Shown piece after piece: positions 8,692 to 17,803 of a stretch of 64,000 bases of DNA. This DNA is from Arthrobacter sp. Soil763 (GTDB taxonomy: Bacteria > Actinomycetota > Actinomycetes > Actinomycetales > Micrococcaceae). A program made the position numbers and the translations under genes. Numbering within the stretch: the stretch's first letter is position 1; each line of letters starts with the position of its first letter. The notes beneath the pieces are model-generated. The model saw nothing but the letters and a program-made list of their open reading frames with translations, was not told the origin of the DNA and did no database searches. Location: NCBI RefSeq assembly GCF_001428365.1, contig NZ_LMSH01000003.1, forward strand, positions 361,994-425,993. The letters are read 5' to 3'.

Positions 8692-10371
8692 TTAGTGGCT
8701 GAGCGTCTTCTGGTCGGCAGTGGCGTCGATTGCCTCGTGGGCGCCGTGGTGGCCGTGGGCCGCCGCGAGCTCTGCCGGCGTGGCCGGTGCGACCCGGTCT
8801 TCGAAGAACCACTTGGAGAGCAGCGCGCGGCGCTTCTCCTTGCGGTCCACCACACCATGTTCGTTCGGCTGGGCCGGGATCGGCGACGGGGATTCGAAGC
8901 CTACCAGCTTGTAGCGCTTGTACTCGTCCAGCGGGGCGTGGACCTCGATGAACTCACCGTGCGGAAGCCGGACGATGCGGCCGGTTTCGCGGCCGTGGAG
9001 CGCGATTTCGCGGTCCTTGCGCTGCAGGGCCAGGGCGACACGCTTCGCGACGATGAAGCCGAGGATCGGGCCGATGAAGAACAGCGCGCGCAGCCAGTAG
9101 GTGACGTCGTTCAGTGCCACGTGGAAGTGCGTGGCGATGAGGTCGGAACCTGCAGCCGCCCACATCACGCAGTACCAGATGAAGCCTGCCACGCCGATCG
9201 CCGTACGGGTCGGGGCGTTGCGGGGACGGTCGAGAACGTGGTGCTCCCGGTCGTCCTTGGTGATCCAGCGTTCGATCCACGGGTAGGCGAACATCACGGT
9301 GAACAGGATGCCTGCCGGCACCAGGGCCGGGAGGAGGACGTTGAACGAGAAGACCTGGCCGAACCAGACCTGCTCGACGTGCCAGTCACCGAAGGTGCCC
9401 GGCATCAGGCGCAGGGCGCCGTCCACGAATCCGATGTACCAGTCGGGCTGGGTGCCGGCCGAGACAGGGGAGGGGTCGTAGGGACCGTAGTTCCAGATCG
9501 GGTTGATGGTGAAGAAACCGGCCATCAGCGCGATGACACCGAACACGATGAAGAAGAAGCCGCCGGCCTTGGCCGCGTAGACCGGGCCGAGGGGGTAGCC
9601 GACGACGTTGCCGTCGTTGCGGCCCGGGCCGGGGTACTGGGTGTGCTTGTGCACGACCACCATGAACAGGTGCACGGCGATCATCAGCAGGATCAGCGCG
9701 GGAACCAGCAGGATGTGGAGCATGTACAGGCGGCCGATGATGGCCGTACCCGGGAACTCGCCGCCGAAGAGGAAGAACGAGATGTACGTGCCGACGACCG
9801 GGATGGACTTGATCACGCCGTCGATGATGCGCAGGCCGTTGCCGGAGAGCAGGTCATCGGGGAGCGAGTAGCCGGTGAAGCCTGCAGCCATGGCCAGGAT
9901 CAGCAGGACGGAGCCGACCACCCAGTTCATTTCACGCGGCTTACGGAACGCGCCGGTGAAGAAGACGCGCAGCATGTGCACGGCGATGGAGGCGACGAAC
10001 AGCAGGGCCGACCAGTGGTGGACCTGGCGCATGAACAGCCCGCCGCGGACATCGAAGGAGATGTTCAGCGAGGAGTTGTACGCAACCGACATCTCGACGT
10101 TCTTCAACGGGAGATAGGAGCCGTGGTAGTGCGTCTCCGCCATCGACGGGTCGAAGAAGAACGTCAGGAACGTGCCGGAGAGCAGCAGGATGACGAAGGA
10201 GTAGAGGGCAACTTCGCCGAACATGAAGGACCAGTGGTCCGGGAAGACCTTCCGGCCGAATTCGCGGAGGATGCCGGAGCCGCCGACGCGCTGGTCGACG
10301 AAGTCGGTGATGCGGCCGCCCTTGGTCTTGGCGACGAAGGTGGGGGTGTCAGCTGTTGATGTTGCGCTCAT
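8692..10371 (-). CDS. qcrB: Cytochrome bc1 complex cytochrome b subunit
   Basis: Menaquinol-oxidising cytochrome b of the bc1-aa3 supercomplex, 559 aa from ATG 10371 (561 aa from ATG 10377, which has GGGAG 4 nt upstream; both are plausible). The first half has the four haem-ligand histidines, with AVHMLRVF and IAVHLFMVVVHKHTQ visible, between helices. The region near 250-290 precedes the Qo motif. The C-terminus is an actinobacterial soluble extension of over 100 residues. Last gene of ctaE-qcrC-qcrA-qcrB; qcrA ends 22 bp inside its upstream region, so the two overlap or are tightly coupled. Confidence 0.96.
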   Translation of the reverse strand: MSATSTADTPTFVAKTKGGRITDFVDQRVGGSGILREFGRKVFPDHWSFMFGEVALYSFVILLLSGTFLTFFFDPSMAETHYHGSYLPLKNVEMSVAYNSSLNISFDVRGGLFMRQVHHWSALLFVASIAVHMLRVFFTGAFRKPREMNWVVGSVLLILAMAAGFTGYSLPDDLLSGNGLRIIDGVIKSIPVVGTYISFFLFGGEFPGTAIIGRLYMLHILLVPALILLMIAVHLFMVVVHKHTQYPGPGRNDGNVVGYPLGPVYAAKAGGFFFIVFGVIALMAGFFTINPIWNYGPYDPSPVSAGTQPDWYIGFVDGALRLMPGTFGDWHVEQVWFGQVFSFNVLLPALVPAGILFTVMFAYPWIERWITKDDREHHVLDRPRNAPTRTAIGVAGFIWYCVMWAAAGSDLIATHFHVALNDVTYWLRALFFIGPILGFIVAKRVALALQRKDREIALHGRETGRIVRLPHGEFIEVHAPLDEYKRYKLVGFESPSPIPAQPNEHGVVDRKEKRRALLSKWFFEDRVAPATPAELAAAHGHHGAHEAIDATADQKTLSH

Positions 10372-11419
10372 GCTCATCACGCTCCCAGTAGCTAGGTCCA
10401 ACAGGTTCTTTGAAGTCGCTCGTGGCGTAGAGGTAGCCCTCGTCGTCCACGGCGATGGGCAGCTGCGGGAGCGGCCGGCTGGCCGGGCCGAAGATGACCT
10501 TGCATTCCTGGGTCAGGTCGAAGGTCGACTGGTGGCACGGGCACAGCAGGTGGTGCGTCTGCTGCTCGTACAGGGCAACAGGGCAACCAACGTGGGTGCA
10601 GATCTTGGAGTAGGCAACGATGCCGTTGTAGCCCCAGTCCTCGCGTCCCGGGGAGGGGTTGAGCGATTCCGGGTTCAGGCGCATCAGCAGAACGACAGAC
10701 TTTGCCTTCTCGTTCAGCTTGCCTTCTTCGAGCTCGTTCAGGCCTTCCGGGATGACGTGGAAGGCGGAGCCGATGGTGACGTCCGCGGCCTTGATCGGGG
10801 TGCCGTCAGGGTCGCGGGTCAGGCGCTTGGTCTTGCCGTCAACCGGGGCCCACATGGTGTGCGCCAGCTTCTTGTCCGGACGCGGGCCGAGGTCACCGAA
10901 GACGGCCAGGGCCGGCAGCGGCGCGAGCGCGACGGCGCCGAGCAGGGTGTTGCGGATCAACGGGCGGCGCTTGATGCCGGTTTCCTCGACGATGTCGTCG
11001 ACGATCCGGACGGCGGCCTGGCGGTCCTCTTCGGTGCGGATGGCGTGGCGCTCTTCCGACACTTCGTGGTCCGGCATGAGGGCCTTGGCCCAGTGCACGA
11101 TTCCGGTGCCAATGCCCAGCATGGCAAAGGCGGTGCCGATGCCCAGCAGCGTGTTCTGCAGCCGGATGGTGGCGATCGAGGAGTCCGCTCCAAGATCGAT
11201 GGCGAAGTACGCCACCAGGAATATCAGGGTGCCCACGACCGAGGCGCCGAACAGAAGGGCCACCTGCCGTTCCGCTCGCTTGGCGGCCCTCGGGTCCGTG
11301 TCAGCCAGGCGCAAACGATGCGGGGGAATTCCAGGATCCTGGAACTTCTCCACCTCATTCTGACCAGCCGTAGCTACGGTGCCCGAGTGGTTCGGACTGC
11401 CGTCACTATGGTTGCCCAT
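10349..11419 (-). CDS. qcrA: Rieske iron-sulfur subunit of the cytochrome bc1 complex
   Basis: Transfers electrons from menaquinol to cytochrome cc through a 2Fe-2S cluster. 356 aa from ATG 11419, preceded by GGATGAGG at 6-nt spacing; an in-frame ATG at 11431 is an alternative. Three N-terminal membrane helices (about 60-80, 97-120 and 168-185) are the actinobacterial form. The Rieske domain near the C-terminus shows both cluster motifs, C-T-H-V-G-C-P and C-P-C-H-Q-S-T-F, with the two Cys and two His ligands. It overlaps the start of qcrB. Confidence 0.96.
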   Translation of the reverse strand: MGNHSDGSPNHSGTVATAGQNEVEKFQDPGIPPHRLRLADTDPRAAKRAERQVALLFGASVVGTLIFLVAYFAIDLGADSSIATIRLQNTLLGIGTAFAMLGIGTGIVHWAKALMPDHEVSEERHAIRTEEDRQAAVRIVDDIVEETGIKRRPLIRNTLLGAVALAPLPALAVFGDLGPRPDKKLAHTMWAPVDGKTKRLTRDPDGTPIKAADVTIGSAFHVIPEGLNELEEGKLNEKAKSVVLLMRLNPESLNPSPGREDWGYNGIVAYSKICTHVGCPVALYEQQTHHLLCPCHQSTFDLTQECKVIFGPASRPLPQLPIAVDDEGYLYATSDFKEPVGPSYWERDEHERNINS

Positions 11420-11519
11420 AATTCGCCTCATCCTTCTCTCGTCCCGGCTGATGCCGGGTTAGTTTTTCAATTCCAACTGCCGACGGATCGGCAGAAATTC
11501 TTACGGTGCCGCGGAGCGG

Positions 11520-12308
11520 CTAGGACGTCCGGGAGGTCAGCCAGATCGTGAACGCGATGATGACGCCCAGGCCGGCAATCCAGACGAACAGGCCCTCGGA
11601 AACCGGGCCAAGGGCGCCCAGGTCGTTGCCGCCGGGGGAGCCGTTGGCTTCGATCTGCTTCAGGAACGTGATGATGTCGCGCTTGCCTTCGGGGCTGACG
11701 TTGGCGTCCGAGAAGACCGGCATGTTCTGCGGGCCGGTGACCATGGCCTCGTAGATGTGCTTGCCGGAAACGTCGGCGAGGGCCGGAGCGAACTTGCCCC
11801 GGGTCAGCGCACCACCGGCAGCGGCGGCGTTGTGGCACATGGCGCAGTTGGTGCGGAACAGCTCGCCGCCCTTGGCAGCGTCGCCCTTCTCGTCGAGGAC
11901 ACCGGCCTCGGGGATGGCCGGGCCGGGGCCCAGCGAAGCAACGTACGCCGCCAGCTGGTGGGTCTGCTCTTCGTTGAACTGGGCGGGCTTCTTGTATGCC
12001 TGCGGGCCGTTCATCTGCATGGGCATGCGGCCGGTGCCAACCTGGAAGTCAACGGCGGCGGCGCCGACGCCCACGAGCGACGGTCCTGCCTGCGAGCCGC
12101 TGGCACCCATGCCGTGGCAGGTGGCGCAGTTGGCGGCGAACAGCTTGCCGCCTTCCTCTGCGTCACTTGCACTGAAGCTCGTGGTGTCGGCCTTGGCCTG
12201 GTTGACGGTGGTGGCGACGGCGTACAGCCCACCAGTGATGAGGAGGCCCATCAGCAACAGCGCAACTGCTGCCAGTGGGTGACGTCGCTTCTGCGAGAGT
12301 GCCTTCAC
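11520..12308 (-). CDS. qcrC: Dihaem cytochrome c subunit of the bc1 complex
   Basis: Fused c-type cytochrome that replaces soluble cytochrome c in actinobacteria and passes electrons directly to CtaC. 262 aa, GTG start with AAAGGAACC upstream. It has an N-terminal membrane anchor (about 13-33), two haem-binding motifs CATCH (about 61) and CAMCH (about 162), likely axial Met residues in MPMQMNG and QNMPVF, and a C-terminal anchor (about 235-257). It lies 88 bp downstream of ctaE and 100 bp upstream of qcrA. Confidence 0.95.
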   Translation of the reverse strand: MKALSQKRRHPLAAVALLLMGLLITGGLYAVATTVNQAKADTTSFSASDAEEGGKLFAANCATCHGMGASGSQAGPSLVGVGAAAVDFQVGTGRMPMQMNGPQAYKKPAQFNEEQTHQLAAYVASLGPGPAIPEAGVLDEKGDAAKGGELFRTNCAMCHNAAAAGGALTRGKFAPALADVSGKHIYEAMVTGPQNMPVFSDANVSPEGKRDIITFLKQIEANGSPGGNDLGALGPVSEGLFVWIAGLGVIIAFTIWLTSRTS

Positions 12309-12395
12309 GTGGTGGTTCCTTTATTCGATCCTGCGTTGGCTCGGGGAGCCGATTCTTGAAATTCTATCTCTTGTAGAAAGAGAGACAAGGGGGGG

Positions 12396-13034
12396 CTACT
12401 TGAGGACGTAGATGACCAGGAAGAGGCCGATCCACACGACGTCGACGAAGTGCCAGTAGTACGAGGTGACGATCGCGGAGGTGGCCTCGAAGTGGCCGAA
12501 CTTCTTCGCGGCGAAGGAGCGTCCGATGATCAGCAGGAAGGCAACCAGGCCGCCGATAACGTGCAGGCCGTGGAACCCGGTGGTCATGTAGAACGCGGAG
12601 CCGTAGGCGTTGGAGGAGAGCGAGACGTGCTCGGAAACGAGCATCGCGTACTCGGTCGCCTGGCCGGCCACGAAGAACGCGCCCATGACGAATGTCAGAG
12701 TGAACCACTCGTTCATTCCCCACCGGGCGAAGCTCAGCGGACCGCCGAGCCGGCGCGGCTGGAGCCGCTCGGCAGCGAAGACGCCCATCTGGCAGGTAAA
12801 GGAACTGGCCACGAGGACGATGGTGTTTACAAGCGCGAAGGGGAAGTTGAGCTTGGCTGTCTCTTCGGCCCACATCTGTCCGGACGTCGAACGGAGTGTG
12901 AAGTACATGGCAAAGAGACCGGCGAAGAACATCAACTCACTGGACAGCCAGACGACGGTTCCAACGGAAACCATATTCGGGCGATTCAGCGTCGGGTGCG
13001 CCGGGGTACTGGGGGCATGGGTCGCAGATGTCAC
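12396..13034 (-). CDS. ctaE: Cytochrome c oxidase subunit III
   Basis: Integral-membrane subunit III of the aa3 oxidase, 212 aa with five predicted helices. Characteristic segments are [15 protein letters not shown], a helix near 80-100, and the C-terminal [10 protein letters not shown] and [14 protein letters not shown]. The frame is open to 13070, but GTG 13034 is chosen: a CATAAT hexamer lies 6 nt upstream, no Shine-Dalgarno exists, and VTSATHAP matches the family N-terminus. First gene of the ctaE-qcrCAB operon, divergent from trpD. Confidence 0.94.
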   Translation of the reverse strand: MTSATHAPSTPAHPTLNRPNMVSVGTVVWLSSELMFFAGLFAMYFTLRSTSGQMWAEETAKLNFPFALVNTIVLVASSFTCQMGVFAAERLQPRRLGGPLSFARWGMNEWFTLTFVMGAFFVAGQATEYAMLVSEHVSLSSNAYGSAFYMTTGFHGLHVIGGLVAFLLIIGRSFAAKKFGHFEATSAIVTSYYWHFVDVVWIGLFLVIYVLK

Positions 13035-13040
13035 ATAGAC

Positions 13041-13070
13041 ATTATGTCTGTAAAACTCTGTCCTGCCCAA
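13041..13070 (-). promoter_or_regulatory. Candidate ctaE-qcrCAB promoter
   Basis: On the minus strand TTGGGC (13070-13065), an 18-bp spacer and CATAAT (13046-13041) precede GTG 13034 by 6 nt, which would give a leaderless mRNA. Confidence 0.55.
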
Positions 13071-13145
13071 CGCAAACCGCGTTTTGAGGGGACTTTTTCT
13101 ACAAAGACGCGAAATCGCGCGGAAAAGTTCCCGACCGCCTTCGCA

Positions 13146-13176
13146 TTGGGCATTGCGGGTTCCGGCTCGATAGCAT
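13146..13176 (+). promoter_or_regulatory. Candidate trpD promoter
   Basis: TTGGGC (13146-13151), a 19-bp spacer and TAGCAT (13171-13176) lie 6 nt before GTG 13183. No ribosome site is seen, so translation is probably leaderless. Confidence 0.5.
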
Positions 13177-13182
13177 CGGATC

Positions 13183-14241
13183 GTGACTTCTCAGGCATCT
13201 GCACAGGCTGCAGGCAAGGCATGGCCGCGCCTCATCGGCGCCCTTATTAACCGAATGGACCTCAGCGCCGGGGACACCGAGTGGGCCATGGCGTCCATCA
13301 TGTCCGGTGAAGCGACGCCGGCCCAGGTCGCCGGATTCCTGGTGGCGCTGCGGGCCAAGGGCGAGACCGTGCAGGAGCTCACCGGCTTGGTGGAGGCGAT
13401 GGCCGCGGCTGCGAACCCGATCGAGATCGGCGGCGAAAAACTTGACATCGTCGGCACCGGCGGGGACCAGCTGAACACCGTTAACATCTCCACCATGGCC
13501 GCCCTGGTCTCGGCCGGCGCCGGCGCCAAGGTCGTCAAGCACGGCGGCCGTGCCGCGTCCTCGAGCTCCGGCTCCGCCGATGTGCTCGAAGCCCTCGGCG
13601 TACGCCTGGACCTGCCGATTCCGCGGGTTGCGCGGAACGCGGAGGAGGCGGGGATCACCTTCTGCTTCGCCCAGGTCTTCCACCCCTCCATGCGGCACGC
13701 CGCCGTCGCCCGCCGCGAACTGGGCGTGCCCACGGCTTTCAACTTCCTGGGGCCGATGACGAATCCCGCCCACGTGCAGGCATCCGCCGTCGGCGTCGCC
13801 AACGAACGGATGGCGCCGCTGGTGGCAGGGGTCCTGGCGGCGCGGGGGAGCCGGGGCCTGGTCTTCCGGGGGGACGATGGGCTGGACGAACTGACCACCA
13901 CCGGACCCTCCCGGATCTGGGAAATCCGCGACGGGAAAGTGGCGGAAGAAGTGTTCGACCCCCGCGGGCTGGGGATCCGCCAGGCGACGGTGGAAGAGCT
14001 GCGCGGCGGCGACGCGGCGGCCAATGCCGCCGTCGTGCGCGCCGTACTGGCCGGCCAGCCGGGGCCCGCGCGCGATGCGACGCTGCTTAATGCGGCTGCG
14101 GGTCTGGTGGCCTTCGATCAGGATGCCGCGGGTTCCCTGCCGGAGCGGATGGCAGCAGCGATGAAGCGCGCCGAAGAGTCCGTGGACAGCGGCGCGGCCG
14201 CCGCAGTGCTGGACCGCTGGGTCGCCCTGTCCCGCGACTGA
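13183..14241 (+). CDS. trpD: Anthranilate phosphoribosyltransferase
   Basis: Second step of tryptophan synthesis: anthranilate plus PRPP gives phosphoribosyl-anthranilate. 352 aa. The PRPP-binding motif GTGGD (about residue 89), [21 protein letters not shown] (anthranilate and PRPP contacts), the Mg-binding [10 protein letters not shown] and [10 protein letters not shown] are all present. The GTG start fits the TAGCAT hexamer 6 nt upstream. It is an orphan here, with no other trp genes nearby, and its 3' end converges on a small Lrp-domain gene 7 bp away. Confidence 0.95.
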   Translation: MTSQASAQAAGKAWPRLIGALINRMDLSAGDTEWAMASIMSGEATPAQVAGFLVALRAKGETVQELTGLVEAMAAAANPIEIGGEKLDIVGTGGDQLNTVNISTMAALVSAGAGAKVVKHGGRAASSSSGSADVLEALGVRLDLPIPRVARNAEEAGITFCFAQVFHPSMRHAAVARRELGVPTAFNFLGPMTNPAHVQASAVGVANERMAPLVAGVLAARGSRGLVFRGDDGLDELTTTGPSRIWEIRDGKVAEEVFDPRGLGIRQATVEELRGGDAAANAAVVRAVLAGQPGPARDATLLNAAAGLVAFDQDAAGSLPERMAAAMKRAEESVDSGAAAAVLDRWVALSRD

Positions 14242-14248
14242 GCAGGAG

Positions 14249-14530
14249 TTACTGCTCGAAGCCGAGGGCGAACGCCGCGTCGAGGTCGTGCTGGGAGTAG
14301 GCGCGGAAGGCAATGTGCGTGGTGGTGTGCACCACGGCAGGAACCTTGGAGAGCTTGTCCGCGATGACATCGGCCAGTTCCTCGTGCCGGGCCACCCGGG
14401 CAATTGCAATCAGGTCCCATTCGCCGGTCACGGAATAGACCTCGCTGATCCCGGGAATCGCGGAGATCTTTTCGGCGGTCTCCGGGATAGCTGAAGCGTC
14501 TGTCTTGATCAGGACGAAAGCGGTGATCAC
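14249..14530 (-). CDS. Stand-alone Lrp/AsnC ligand-binding (RAM) domain protein
   Basis: 93 aa covering only the alpha-beta RAM domain of Lrp/AsnC regulators (ITAFVLIKTDASAIPETAEKI..., SVTGEWDLIAIARV, VHTTTHIAF), with no helix-turn-helix. Such proteins form rings that bind amino acids and may modulate full-length Lrp proteins. The start is GTG 14530 with GAAAGG about 7 nt upstream. Its tail-to-tail position with trpD hints at an amino-acid link, but this is only context. Confidence 0.85.
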   Translation of the reverse strand: MITAFVLIKTDASAIPETAEKISAIPGISEVYSVTGEWDLIAIARVARHEELADVIADKLSKVPAVVHTTTHIAFRAYSQHDLDAAFALGFEQ

Positions 14531-14617
14531 GTGGAAACCTTTCAGATCTGTTGGGCCGCGGACCGGCGGGTTGATCGGCCCCGGCAGGGCCGTGCCATCT
14601 GCTGCAAGCCTAGTGCA

Positions 14618-15049
14618 TCAGGCAGGCCGGCGCCGTGCCCGCAGGCGCCGGACGGCCCTCGCCAGGAGGCGCCAGCCGAGCAGGAAGACACCCACACTGA
14701 GCAGCGCCACGATCACGAACGGCAACACCACGATCTGGCCGGTGAGCGCGCGCAGGAGCATGCCGACGGCCACCGTGCCAAGCCAGACGCCGACCCCGGC
14801 CGGCCAGAGTGCCAACGGAGCACGCCACAACCGCAGCGCCAGCCACGCTACGGCGGCCCCGGCGAGGAACGGCCACGCCGTCGCCAGGACGCCGGTGACG
14901 ATCTCGCCGCGCTGGTGCGCGTCGCGGCCGATCGCGGCGAAGACCAGGATCAGGACGGCGTCGGCCGCGGCGGCAAGCGCCGCGGTGCGGGCGGGCGACG
15001 CCGGGCGGGCCGGAGTCGCGGGGGAGTGCGGGGAAGCGGGGGAGGGCAT
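14618..15049 (-). CDS. DUF3054 membrane protein
   Basis: 143 aa with four predicted membrane helices. It contains the family signature DAVLILVFAAIGRDAHQRG in the first helix and loop, then a helix beginning TGVLATAWPFLAG. The Pro/Ala-rich first 22 residues precede the core. The start ATG 15049 has TAGGCT 6 nt upstream and no Shine-Dalgarno. Function is unknown. It is transcribed toward the Lrp-domain gene, 87 bp away. Confidence 0.85.
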   Translation of the reverse strand: MPSPASPHSPATPARPASPARTAALAAAADAVLILVFAAIGRDAHQRGEIVTGVLATAWPFLAGAAVAWLALRLWRAPLALWPAGVGVWLGTVAVGMLLRALTGQIVVLPFVIVALLSVGVFLLGWRLLARAVRRLRARRRPA

Positions 15050-15136
15050 ACTTCAAGCCTAACCTCGGCGGCTCTGGAGTCGGGCCCCGCCCGGGTCTAG
15101 TCTGTCCCCAGACCCGCCCACGCAGGAGGCTTACCA

Positions 15137-15700
15137 ATGACCACGCTGCCCGACCGGCCCCGCACCGCCCTGATCGTGATCGATGTGCAGAACGGCGTGG
15201 TCGAGGGTGCGTACCGCCGCGACGCCGTCGTCGCGAAGATCGCCGAACTGGTGGACAAGGCCCGGGCTGCCGCCGTTCCGGTCGTCTGGGTCCAGCATTC
15301 GGATGCGCAGCTGGCGCGGGGGAGTGACGCGTGGCAGTTCGTCCCCGAGTTGTCGCGGGCCGGGCACGAAACGCTGGTGCACAAGTCCTACGGGGATTCC
15401 TTTGAGGGCACGGACCTCGAAGACGCCCTGGCCGCCGCCGGCGTCGGGCGGCTCGTCGTTGCGGGCGCGCAAACAGACGAATGTATCCGGTCGACGATTC
15501 ACGGAGCTTTTGTCCGCGGTTACGACGTGACACTCGTCGCCGACGCCCACACGACGGAGGACCTCTCGGACTGGGGCGCTCCGCCGCCCGAGCTGGTCAT
15601 TGCGCACACGAACCTTTACTGGGAGAACCATGCGGCTCCGGGGCGGACTGCGGCGGTCGTGGCCACCAGTGCCGTGGCCTTCGACGGCGGGGCGCCCTGA
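15137..15700 (+). CDS. Isochorismatase-family cysteine hydrolase
   Basis: 187 aa alpha/beta hydrolase of the nicotinamidase/isochorismatase superfamily. The catalytic triad can be seen: Asp in VIDVQNG (about 16), Lys in HKSYGDSF (about 85) and Cys in GAQTDECIRST (about 118), with the cis-peptide region before it. The start ATG 15137 has AGGAGG upstream. Substrate is unknown; TDECIRST resembles general cysteine hydrolases rather than isochorismatase proper. Confidence 0.88.
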   Translation: MTTLPDRPRTALIVIDVQNGVVEGAYRRDAVVAKIAELVDKARAAAVPVVWVQHSDAQLARGSDAWQFVPELSRAGHETLVHKSYGDSFEGTDLEDALAAAGVGRLVVAGAQTDECIRSTIHGAFVRGYDVTLVADAHTTEDLSDWGAPPPELVIAHTNLYWENHAAPGRTAAVVATSAVAFDGGAP

Positions 15701-15726
15701 CCGGTCCCGGCACGTAGGATCGGGGG

Positions 15727-16260
15727 ATGGCCCGCCTTATCGTCCCCGATGTCAGTTATCACGCCTCCTGGCTGGAGGGGTCGGTAGAGTTCGACGGCGG
15801 CCGCAGGGACGGCGGCGGCGCGGAGGACTGGCCGCTGGAGGAGCTCACGGACGCCACCACTTTTGGCCGCTTCGTGCGTGCGCTCGTTGCCGATGCCTTG
15901 CCCGAAAGCCCCCGGAGGCCGGGGTACGTCCCATGCACCTACCTGTGGATCGTGGACGGAGACAGGTTCCTGGGCTCGCTGGCCATCCGGCACGAGCTGA
16001 ACAGCTTCCTCTTCAACGAAGGCGGCCACATCGGCTACAGCGTCAGGCCGTCCGCGCGGCGGCGCGGCCATGCGGCGCAGGCGCTGTCCGATGCGATGCC
16101 CGTCGCCAGGGACCTCGGTATTTCCCGGGCCCTCATTACGTGCGACGAGGACAACGCCGGATCCAGGGCGACCATCGAAAGGAACGGCGGGATCTACGAA
16201 GACACCCGCAACGGCAAGCGGCGGTACTGGATCGATACCGCCGGGCAGACCGCACCCTGA
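15727..16260 (+). CDS. GNAT-family N-acetyltransferase
   Basis: 177 aa acetyl-CoA-dependent acetyltransferase. The core fold is recognisable: LGSLAIRHELN (beta4), GGHIGYSVRPSARRRGHAAQAL (motif A, with the R-R-x-G-H-A pyrophosphate loop) and LITCDEDNAGSRATIERNGG (motif B). TAGGAT lies 6 nt before ATG 15727, consistent with a leaderless message. Substrate is not predictable. Confidence 0.87.
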   Translation: MARLIVPDVSYHASWLEGSVEFDGGRRDGGGAEDWPLEELTDATTFGRFVRALVADALPESPRRPGYVPCTYLWIVDGDRFLGSLAIRHELNSFLFNEGGHIGYSVRPSARRRGHAAQALSDAMPVARDLGISRALITCDEDNAGSRATIERNGGIYEDTRNGKRRYWIDTAGQTAP

Positions 16261-16347
16261 CGGCCCTCGGCCCCAGGGCGGCGGCGCGCGGACGTCGATG
16301 TGCCTCGGCCAATCGACGGACACCCCTCGGGGGCGTACTGTCAGGGC

Positions 16348-16815
16348 ATGACGGGGGAGCAGGGGCGGCAGGGGAGCCGCATCGGGGTATACCGGGCCAT
16401 ACAGGCGGTGCATCTGATGTTCTTCCTGGGCGGTGCCTCCGTCGTCGTTGCGGGCTCTTTCCGCCTCGCCCAAACGGCGGCGGCCCTGCGGGCCCGGGGG
16501 CATACGATCGATGGCGACGTGCTCCGGGGACCCTTCATCGGAATCTCGGCCGGCCTGCTTGCTGCCATTTTGGGCGCCTGCGCCTTCCTCCTGTTGCGCA
16601 AAGGCGGGCGCTGGGCGTGCTGGCTTAGCGTTGTGGTCTGGTCCGCTCTGTGGTTTCCGCTCGTGGTCAATGTCAGTTCCATGGTGCCGGTGTTCTCCGC
16701 ACCCATCCTGGTGACGCTGTTGTGCATCGGCGGTTCGGTTTTTGGCACCGCCGCGTACTTCCTCCTGGATCCGGGGAGGCCACGCCCGGCCGGCGTGAAG
16801 CGGGTCAGCCCGTAG
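16348..16815 (+). CDS. Small membrane protein of unknown function
   Basis: 155 aa with four predicted helices (about 17-38, 65-85, 92-110 and 116-138) and a short basic tail. I recognise no family. The start ATG 16348 follows TACTGT by 6 nt. It stands alone between the GNAT gene and the convergent methionine aminopeptidase gene, from which it is separated by 171 bp. Confidence 0.6.
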   Translation: MTGEQGRQGSRIGVYRAIQAVHLMFFLGGASVVVAGSFRLAQTAAALRARGHTIDGDVLRGPFIGISAGLLAAILGACAFLLLRKGGRWACWLSVVVWSALWFPLVVNVSSMVPVFSAPILVTLLCIGGSVFGTAAYFLLDPGRPRPAGVKRVSP

Positions 16816-16868
16816 ATGTAGGCCGGTATTGCGGGGAGGAATTGGGGCATCCTCTTTTCGCTCTACTT

Positions 16869-16879
16869 TACATAATGTA
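16869..16879. promoter_or_regulatory. Short AT-rich palindrome TACATAATGTA
   Basis: A perfect 11-bp palindrome in an unusually AT-rich patch between two convergent genes. No adjacent start codon uses it, so a regulatory role is doubtful. Nothing else is seen in 16816-16986. Confidence 0.2.
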
Positions 16880-16986
16880 GATTATCGGCGTTAGGCAGGA
16901 GTGGCCGAAAGGGGCTGGGTGGATCCGCCGTGGCGGCAACATTGCAGTCCTGGCCGGCGTTCCTAACGTCGTCCGAACGTTGATCC

Positions 16987-17760
16987 TTACGCCGTCGCGG
17001 TGGTGAGAATTTCCGCTCCGTCGTCCGTGATGGCGATTGTGTGCTCACTGTGGGCCGTCCTGCATCCTGTGACGCTGCGCAGCGTCCAGCCGTCCGGATC
17101 CGTGATCAGCTTCGCCGTGTCCGTCATCACCCACGGCTCCAGGGCCAGGAGCAAGCCCGGCCGCAGTTCATAGCCGCGGCCCTGGCGGCCGGTGTTCGGA
17201 ACGTGCGGTTCCTGGTGCATCGTCGAGCCGATGCCGTGGCCGCCGAACTCGGTGTTGATCGGATATCCCGCCTCGCTCAGGACAGCTCCGATGGCGTAGG
17301 CGATGTCACCGATGCGGGCCCCCGGACCGGCGGCCTCGATCCCTGCAGCCAGGGCGCGCTCCGTGGCATTGATCAGCGCGACGCTTTCCGGCGGTTGTGA
17401 CTCCCCCACGATGAAACTGATGGCCGAATCCGCGGCGATCCCGGCCTTGGAGACGGCAAGATCCAGTGTCAGCAGGTCGCCGTCGGCGAGGGTGTAATCG
17501 CGCGGCAGTCCGTGCAGGACGGCATCGTTGACGGCCGTGCAGATGTAGTGCCCGAAGGGTCCGCGCCCGAAGGACGGCTCATAGTCGACGTAGCAGGACG
17601 AGGCACTGGCGTCGGCGATCATGCTCCGGGCCCAGCGGTCAATGTCCAGCAGGTTCGTTCCCACGGTGGTGCGGTTCCTTAGGGTCTGCAGGATATCCGC
17701 GACCACGGCACCTGTCTGGCGTGCGCGGTCCAGTTCGGCGGCATTCAAAATCTCGATCAT
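16987..17760 (-). CDS. map: Type I methionine aminopeptidase
   Basis: Removes the initiator Met from nascent proteins. 257 aa. All five metal ligands are recognisable: Asp in LLTLDLAV, Asp in IAADSAISF, His in FGGHGIGSTMHQEP, Glu in LALEPWV and Glu in AHSEHTIAI. The frame extends to 17958, but ATG 17760 is chosen because a minus-strand TATAAT lies 6 nt upstream (leaderless) and MIEILNAAELDRAR matches the family start. It is divergent from a small HTH gene. It may be a second MetAP, since the essential copy is usually in the ribosomal/adk locus. Confidence 0.93.
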   Translation of the reverse strand: MIEILNAAELDRARQTGAVVADILQTLRNRTTVGTNLLDIDRWARSMIADASASSCYVDYEPSFGRGPFGHYICTAVNDAVLHGLPRDYTLADGDLLTLDLAVSKAGIAADSAISFIVGESQPPESVALINATERALAAGIEAAGPGARIGDIAYAIGAVLSEAGYPINTEFGGHGIGSTMHQEPHVPNTGRQGRGYELRPGLLLALEPWVMTDTAKLITDPDGWTLRSVTGCRTAHSEHTIAITDDGAEILTTATA

Positions 17761-17803
17761 CCAATTATTATACCGGCCATATAATCCCGCTATACTCGGT
17801 GCC
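17761..17803. promoter_or_regulatory. Compact divergent promoter, map / HTH gene
   Basis: Only 43 bp separate the two start codons. Minus-strand TATAAT (17772-17767) serves map and plus-strand TATACT (17791-17796) lies 7 nt before ATG 17804; another TATAAT is at 17780-17785. The -35 region of each promoter must overlap the other gene's start. Confidence 0.65.

Noticed and set aside
8320..10359. 679-residue open frame on the plus strand across qcrB
   Set aside because: Antisense shadow of qcrB with biased Arg/Glu/Asp composition and no domain.
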